A DNA stretch of 64,000 nt. Origin: Pseudoscleropodium purum. Lineage: Eukaryota > Streptophyta > Bryopsida > Hypnales > Brachytheciaceae. The notes under the pieces are model-generated. The model saw only the letters and a list, made by a program, of their open reading frames with translations. It was not told the DNA's origin and searched no databases. Position 1 is the stretch's first letter. Every line of letters starts with the position of its first letter. Shown here piece after piece: positions 58,840 to 64,000 of this stretch. The position numbers were made by a program, and so were the translations under genes. Location of the stretch: positions 25,784,173 to 25,848,172 of the forward strand of contig OZ017798.1 of the NCBI GenBank assembly GCA_963969395.1, read 5' to 3'.

Positions 58840-60190
58840 TGTTGTCCTTTCTCAAATTGGCATGTGCAAAGAAGACAACAAGCTTACATGTGACCCAGAA
58901 AAACATGGTCGCACATCTAAGATTCTAAGCTAGATATTCATACAACTCAATATGAAAGAACTATCTTTTCAGCCTAAAGAAGAAGAAGAGTATATCATAA
59001 TTTAGATATTCATGTAATTCAACATCATTGAATTGTCTTCTAAGCCTAAAGAAAAAAAAGAGTAGGCAATAAGCTAGATATTCATGAATTATCTATCCAA
59101 GAGCATGTACATTCATAAAAAGGAGGGATATTTGTCTTAGAATTTTGTAATAATTTAGCAATTTCATCTATAGAGAAAGGACAAAAATGTCCACAAATAT
59201 TACGTCAAGGAATTGGTCTCACAAAGTGTTTTTGTTTCATACAAAAATTTGCTCTATCTACTTGATTTGGACCTCCATGACATTCTTCAATACAAAACTA
59301 TCCTATGCAACTCGGCCGGCCGGATTTGGACCTCCATGATGTCATCCTTCCCAAAATTATCCTATGCAACTCGAGTAGCCAGATTTTGACTACCATGACA
59401 ATATCCTTCCAAAAATTGTCCTACATAACTTCGCTAGCCAAATTTTGACCTCTACAACCTTTTCTTTTCTAAAACTGTCCTATACAACTTCGTTGGCTAG
59501 ATTTTGACCTCTATAACACTATCCTTCTTGAAACTAGCCTACGTAGCAAAGTCAACAAGATTTTAACCTCTCTATTGTTGTCCCTCCAAGAATTGTCCAA
59601 TCTAGTGAAGCCAACAAGATAACATATGACCAAAAAGCCCTAGTTTCACATTTGAACTAGGTATTAATGAACTAGATATTCATGCAACTCAAAATGTTAA
59701 TGAATTGTCTCTTCAACCTAGAGATCATGAAAAGTAGGTAATAAACTAGATATTGATGCAACTCAACATCAATCTATTGTTTCCTATGCCTAGAGAAGAT
59801 GAAGAGTAGGTTGTATGACCAACATGATTGGGAACAATGTGGGGGATACTTCGATTGTTTAACCCATGTCTCATCCACTTGCATGGTGTAGACTCTATAG
59901 GCTATCTCACGTTACTAACTTATACAATCATTTGTGATAATACAGAAGTCAAATTTGAGTTTTCAACAGGAATTCATATTGTAAATATTGGAATCTTATT
60001 TTTTTATATTGTAAATATATATAAGAAGTAATTTTTTTGAAAAAGGTGGTTTATTGATGAGTTTATGGAGAAAGTTATTCCAATGAGAAACAACTACATG
60101 AGCTTGGCTGAGAGACACTAAGGTAAAGGTACTCTAAATCAACAATAGAAGTTTTTCATTGTCTTCTAAGTAGACACATAGTTCCTTGTG
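58840..60190 (+). repeat. Large composite repeat, unit III (partial)
   Basis: This partial copy of the composite repeat contains AAGCTAGATATTCATGCAACTCAA blocks, the tandem-module array at about 59258-59612, the GGGGGATA..TTGCATGGTGTAGACT block seen at about 51170 and 54350, and the GAGAGACACTAAGGTA block seen at about 54880. The early part of units I and II is missing. Confidence 0.65.
59258..59612 (+). repeat. Tandem modules, array 4
   Basis: Six modules of 59-60 bp with the pattern GATTTTGACCTCYATGAC, ATCCTTCC, AAAATTGTCCTA, CAACTTCGYTGGC. The constant period in this and array 3 contrasts with the shorter modules in array 1. Confidence 0.85.
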
Positions 60191-62021
60191 ACTTTCTAAT
60201 GCACCCACATTCTAGAGTCATAGTAGGAACCATATAACTTATGTGATGAGGCATCATTGTTTGCAAGCAGAAATGAGTTTCAAACATTGGAAAGTGTACC
60301 ATGTCCTCAACTTACATTGGCAACCACACACCCTTTTCTAAAAAAATATGTATTGGTAGTTAATTTGGTCAACAATTAGGTATTTAATGTACCCTTCTTT
60401 GCTAGGACATAGTATAACCCAAACTTTGTCTAGCCTTGACTAGTCCTCAAGCCCTCCATAACACAATTAGCCTCATTTTTTCTAAAGTTTGGAACTCCCC
60501 CAAATATCTAAAAGTTGAACATTTCACAAGAAAATTTCTAATGAATATAAGAAACCAATCATTTTCAAAGAAATATGGCAAAAAAAATTCTTTGAAAGAC
60601 TATAAGTTTGGACATTTAAATTGTATTGATGCGCTTGAATTCTAAGAGGAATGATTTTGCATTTTTATTTAAAAAAATTATGAGTCCATTTGATCATTTT
60701 TGTAGGAAAAATTCAACTTTAGCTAAATTATCATTTGATCAAACAACCAATTAGAAAAAACAAGTGTTTAAACCAATCTAGCATTGAATGTGATCAATTA
60801 ATATTTGAAAATTATATTTAAGAGGTGTTTTTTCTATTTTGTACAAATGACTTAAAAAAGAATCTTGACAATGGATGAAAATATGCTTATGTTTACATGA
60901 TCATTATTTTTGCAAGCAATCAAGATTGTTCATTTGATCTTTAGTAAAGTACTAAACTATAAAATGATGAAGAAATATTGTTGAGTTATAATTAGCTATT
61001 TGGTTTCTAGTGTCTTGTCATCTTAAAATTTAAGTTCCATAAAATTACTCTCAATTGTTTTTAATGAAACTATTTTGTAAAGATTTATTATTTTCTTATA
61101 CAAGTATTTAGAATTTGATATGAAGAAGCTGTTTTCAATCCATTGGGTATTTAATACAAAAAATTCTTAAGATATACTTTACGTAAAATGTGCAAATACT
61201 TAGGAATATCGTTAGAAAGAATTAGGTGTGTAGTGTTATAGCTTCTACTTTTTTTCATCTTTAAAACTTGTCTTAAAAAGTGTAAATAGGCTCTTAGAGC
61301 TTGTTATACTTTGTTATAATTCTATTGCAATTTCTTAATGAAAATTTATTCTTCCCTTCTTCCATACCACTGACTAATTTTAATAACTTTGAATCTTCAT
61401 TTAAAATCATTACAATATTTTTATAATACCATCAATGTTATTATACTAGGGGTATATCTATAAATTTATAATACTACTTTTGATGTCTCCATATCACTTC
61501 ATTCAAGCGTGATTCTTCCATCTCACATCATTTGTTATCAATGTTTTAAGAATTTATTTATAATATTGAATGTGAAAGGGCCATAAGAAATATATGATTT
61601 TGATTTCCAAGCTTGATTATAGAGAATATTTTATTTTATTTTAGTAATAAAATATAAATCATAATCAAATAATTATAAATATAAAAAACATAGAGAAAAT
61701 TTGATAATGACCTCATTGACAAGTTTGAAGGAAAAATAACACATTAGTCATTCAATTAGTGCAAGACATATTAATTATTTTATTTTTTATTTTTCAATAC
61801 TAAAAAACGTTTTTATTTTTATTTTTTTAAGTATCTATTTGGAGAAGAAGAGGATATCTTCTTTGCCCTAAAGTTGTTAAAACATTGAAACAAGCAACTA
61901 CTATCCAGTGGAAAGATGCAAGCAATATGTTTTTGATTAATCTCCCTCACTTTTAATTTTTGAAAATTATAGACCATCAATCTACTTACAAAAAAAAATT
62001 GAAACCAATCTCCAAGCTATT
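60191..62021. other. AT-rich intergenic DNA, no gene seen
   Basis: Very AT-rich. The frame 60436-60645 is short and unrecognised. Confidence 0.55.
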
Positions 62022-62185
62022 GATTTAGGATACAAATATAGGATACAAATACAGATATGGAATACAAATATGGATATGGTATACAAATATAGATATGGAA
62101 TACAAATATGAATATAGGTACATGTATCAAATATGAATACAAATATAAAGGACGTACACTTATATACGATACAAATATGGATATA
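62022..62185. repeat. Degenerate GATACAAATATG tandem repeat
   Basis: Roughly a dozen variants of a 12-18-base motif around GGATACAAATATAGATATGG. Minus-strand frames rich in Tyr, Ile and Cys across it are by-products of the repeat. Confidence 0.9.
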
Positions 62186-62889
62186 GGGGAATAGAAATCC
62201 CATATTGATTGCATATCCCATTTTCACTTTAGGATTACAAATAGGGGCGGTGGATGGGTTTGGTTTGGGTTGGAAATTGTAAAAAATTGTGTTCTAGTAG
62301 GGAGGCAAGGGGTAATAAAATAAAAAAACCATTGAATTAAACTAATTGTTTGAAAACATATTCTTTCACTATCTACTCAAATGATAGACTACAATTATTG
62401 CAATAGGCTTTTTCTTTGTAATATTGGATTTTTTTTAGTACATATACATCCTTAAGGTGTTTCTAGTGATGCAAGGCATCTTCCTTGAAAATTGGCCCAT
62501 AGCCATTTGGGAGGGGGGCTATTTGAAAATGTGATATAAAACAATTAGAGCATTGACAGGATATTCACATTGGGTCTTTTGAAAAAATATATACTTTGAT
62601 TCATTAAGGCAATAAAATATTTTCCATAACTTGTTACTACATATAGAGGCTTCATTTTTGTGTGAGTGGTTGGAAATGGTAGATATAGATTACTAATATA
62701 TTGAAGTTGTTTGATCCTTCACATAAATATTGAGGTTTTTAAATCATTTACATATTTAGCTAACACTTAGAAGACATTCACACAAGGTCATTTGAAAAAG
62801 TGCATATTTAGACTAAAGACTATAAAAGGTTTTAAATAATTAATATTGCAAAGAGAGGTTTGATATTTTGTGTAAAAAATTGGAATTGG
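62186..62889. other. AT-rich spacer, no gene seen
   Basis: AT-rich DNA without a recognisable gene or RNA. Confidence 0.5.
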
Positions 62890-63265
62890 TTAATCCATAA
62901 AGGAATAGGTAGCATTTTTTGGCAACATAGCATTTTTGATCATCCATTTACAAATGGAATTTTCCTTTTTTTTTCTTTGAAATCTTTGCACAACATATGG
63001 TCACATAGTAGCTTTAAAGAGCACAATAATTTTATAAATTTGACTACATGGTTAAGAAATTATTGTATGATATATAGTTTCTTTTGGAGTTTAGGCAACA
63101 CAAGCAATTCATAAAAAATCACTTTTCAAGAAATAAAAAATAAAAAATATTTTTTAAGATTTCTCTCTCTATACATATGGAAAGCTTTGAATCATTCCAT
63201 TTTGGTTACTGAGATGAAAATTATGAGGAGTCTTAGTTTGCGGAAAATTATATAAACTACATTCA
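62890..63265 (+). mobile_element. TTAA-bounded element, partial copy H
   Basis: The segment starts TTAATCCATAAAGG and follows the left arm of copies A and E: GGCAACATAGCATTTTTG, TCTTTGCACAACATATGG, AAATTATTGTATGATATATAG, GAGTCTTAGTTTGCGG. The match fades at about 63265 and no right end is found, so it is truncated or very decayed. Confidence 0.6.
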
Positions 63266-64000
63266 TTTTTCCTATAATAAAATTCTTAATAATTTAGTAA
63301 TTTAAATCATACCATAATCTTAGTTATTAATGTTTTTTCAAGCATAAATTAAAAATATTTATAGTTGAATTTTTAAATTTATATTTCCAAATTAATTCTT
63401 CAACACATTATAGAGAGTTTCAAGTTGTAGGATCTATACATTTTAGTGTTAAATATTTGAAAGAAGAAACCCAATGATTTTGCAAAGAATTGAAAATACT
63501 TCTTTTTGAAATTCAATTGCAATTGTTAAGGTTTCTTATTCTAAAATTTTAGGAGGGTATACTCTAACAAGTTAATTTAAGGATCCTACGGTTGAATTTT
63601 TTAAATATCAATTAAAATACAAATCTAGATGAAGATTTGAGCCTTGTTTCAAAGACTAGTATTTAGAAGTAGTTTGGGTCTTCTAAACATGAAAGAACTT
63701 TATTGGTCAAAATAAGTGTGAAAGATATCAAAATGGTTTGAACCTTTATATAAATTTTGAGGTCATAAATTCATTTAGATACTCAGCTAACGACATTTGG
63801 TGTGAATGTCCTACATTGAATTAATGCATGTAGCCACGTGCAATTCCTCTTCATTCATTGAACAATAATACAATCACTCATAAAGTAGGATCACCCCAAC
63901 CCAAGCATGTTCCCCAAAAGCAAGTCCTAGATAAACCAAAAAACAAATAGATGCTTGTTGCACTCTCTTCAAGGTATGAACATAAAAAATAGGGTATAGT
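63266..64000. other. AT-rich intergenic DNA, no gene seen
   Basis: AT-rich DNA to the window edge, with no gene or clear repeat. Confidence 0.5.

Noticed and set aside
61982..62227. Two overlapping Cys/Tyr/Ile-rich minus frames
   Set aside because: Both read the GATACAAATATG satellite in different frames.

Overview
This window looks like nuclear DNA of a land plant. It contains a plastid-targeted zeaxanthin epoxidase with a C-terminal FHA domain, an arrangement known from land plants. It also contains a four-exon gene with GT-AG introns, and both sit in very AT-rich intergenic DNA full of decayed transposons. The intron-free epoxidase coding region, short introns and strong composition contrast between GC-richer genes and AT-rich spacers would suit a bryophyte or another early-diverging plant. 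The species assignment is inference and cannot be settled from this sequence alone.

Only two protein-coding genes can be supported. (1) Positions 6565-8616, plus strand: an intact single-exon zeaxanthin epoxidase (ZEP) of 683 residues, with transit peptide, FAD-binding monooxygenase core and FHA domain. A gene-like flank lies on each side (about 4900-6564 and 8617-9700). (2) Positions 28952-31643, minus strand: a C2orf69/UPF0565-family protein of 403 residues. I assembled it from four exons by reading splice sites; its third intron carries a small minisatellite. GC-richer flanks lie upstream (31.7-32.8 kb) and downstream (27.5-28.9 kb). The two genes are about 20 kb apart and show no functional link.

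Nearly everything else is repeats. Three GC-rich miniature hAT-type elements (2219-2581, 11208-11491, 13192-13450) have CAGGGTTGAC ends and perfect 8-bp target duplications. A second family, bounded at both ends by TTAA plus CCCCTAAAG-like termini, has seven complete copies and one partial copy (905, 9819, 18648, 21846, 26742, 54502, 56116, 62890). One of these is a 724-bp head-to-head foldback. A roughly 300-bp tandem array occupies 15.5-17.5 kb and abuts a GC-richer single-copy island (17.55-18.65 kb) of unknown role. From 46.9 to 60.2 kb a large composite repeat recurs about three times; it contains blocks of roughly 48-60-bp tandem modules and a near-perfect 145-bp palindrome. Microsatellites and small foldbacks are scattered throughout.

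I found no rRNA, convincing tRNA, CRISPR array, organellar segment or intact transposase. The most noteworthy undescribed material is the pair of non-autonomous element families and the palindromes, not a new protein system.
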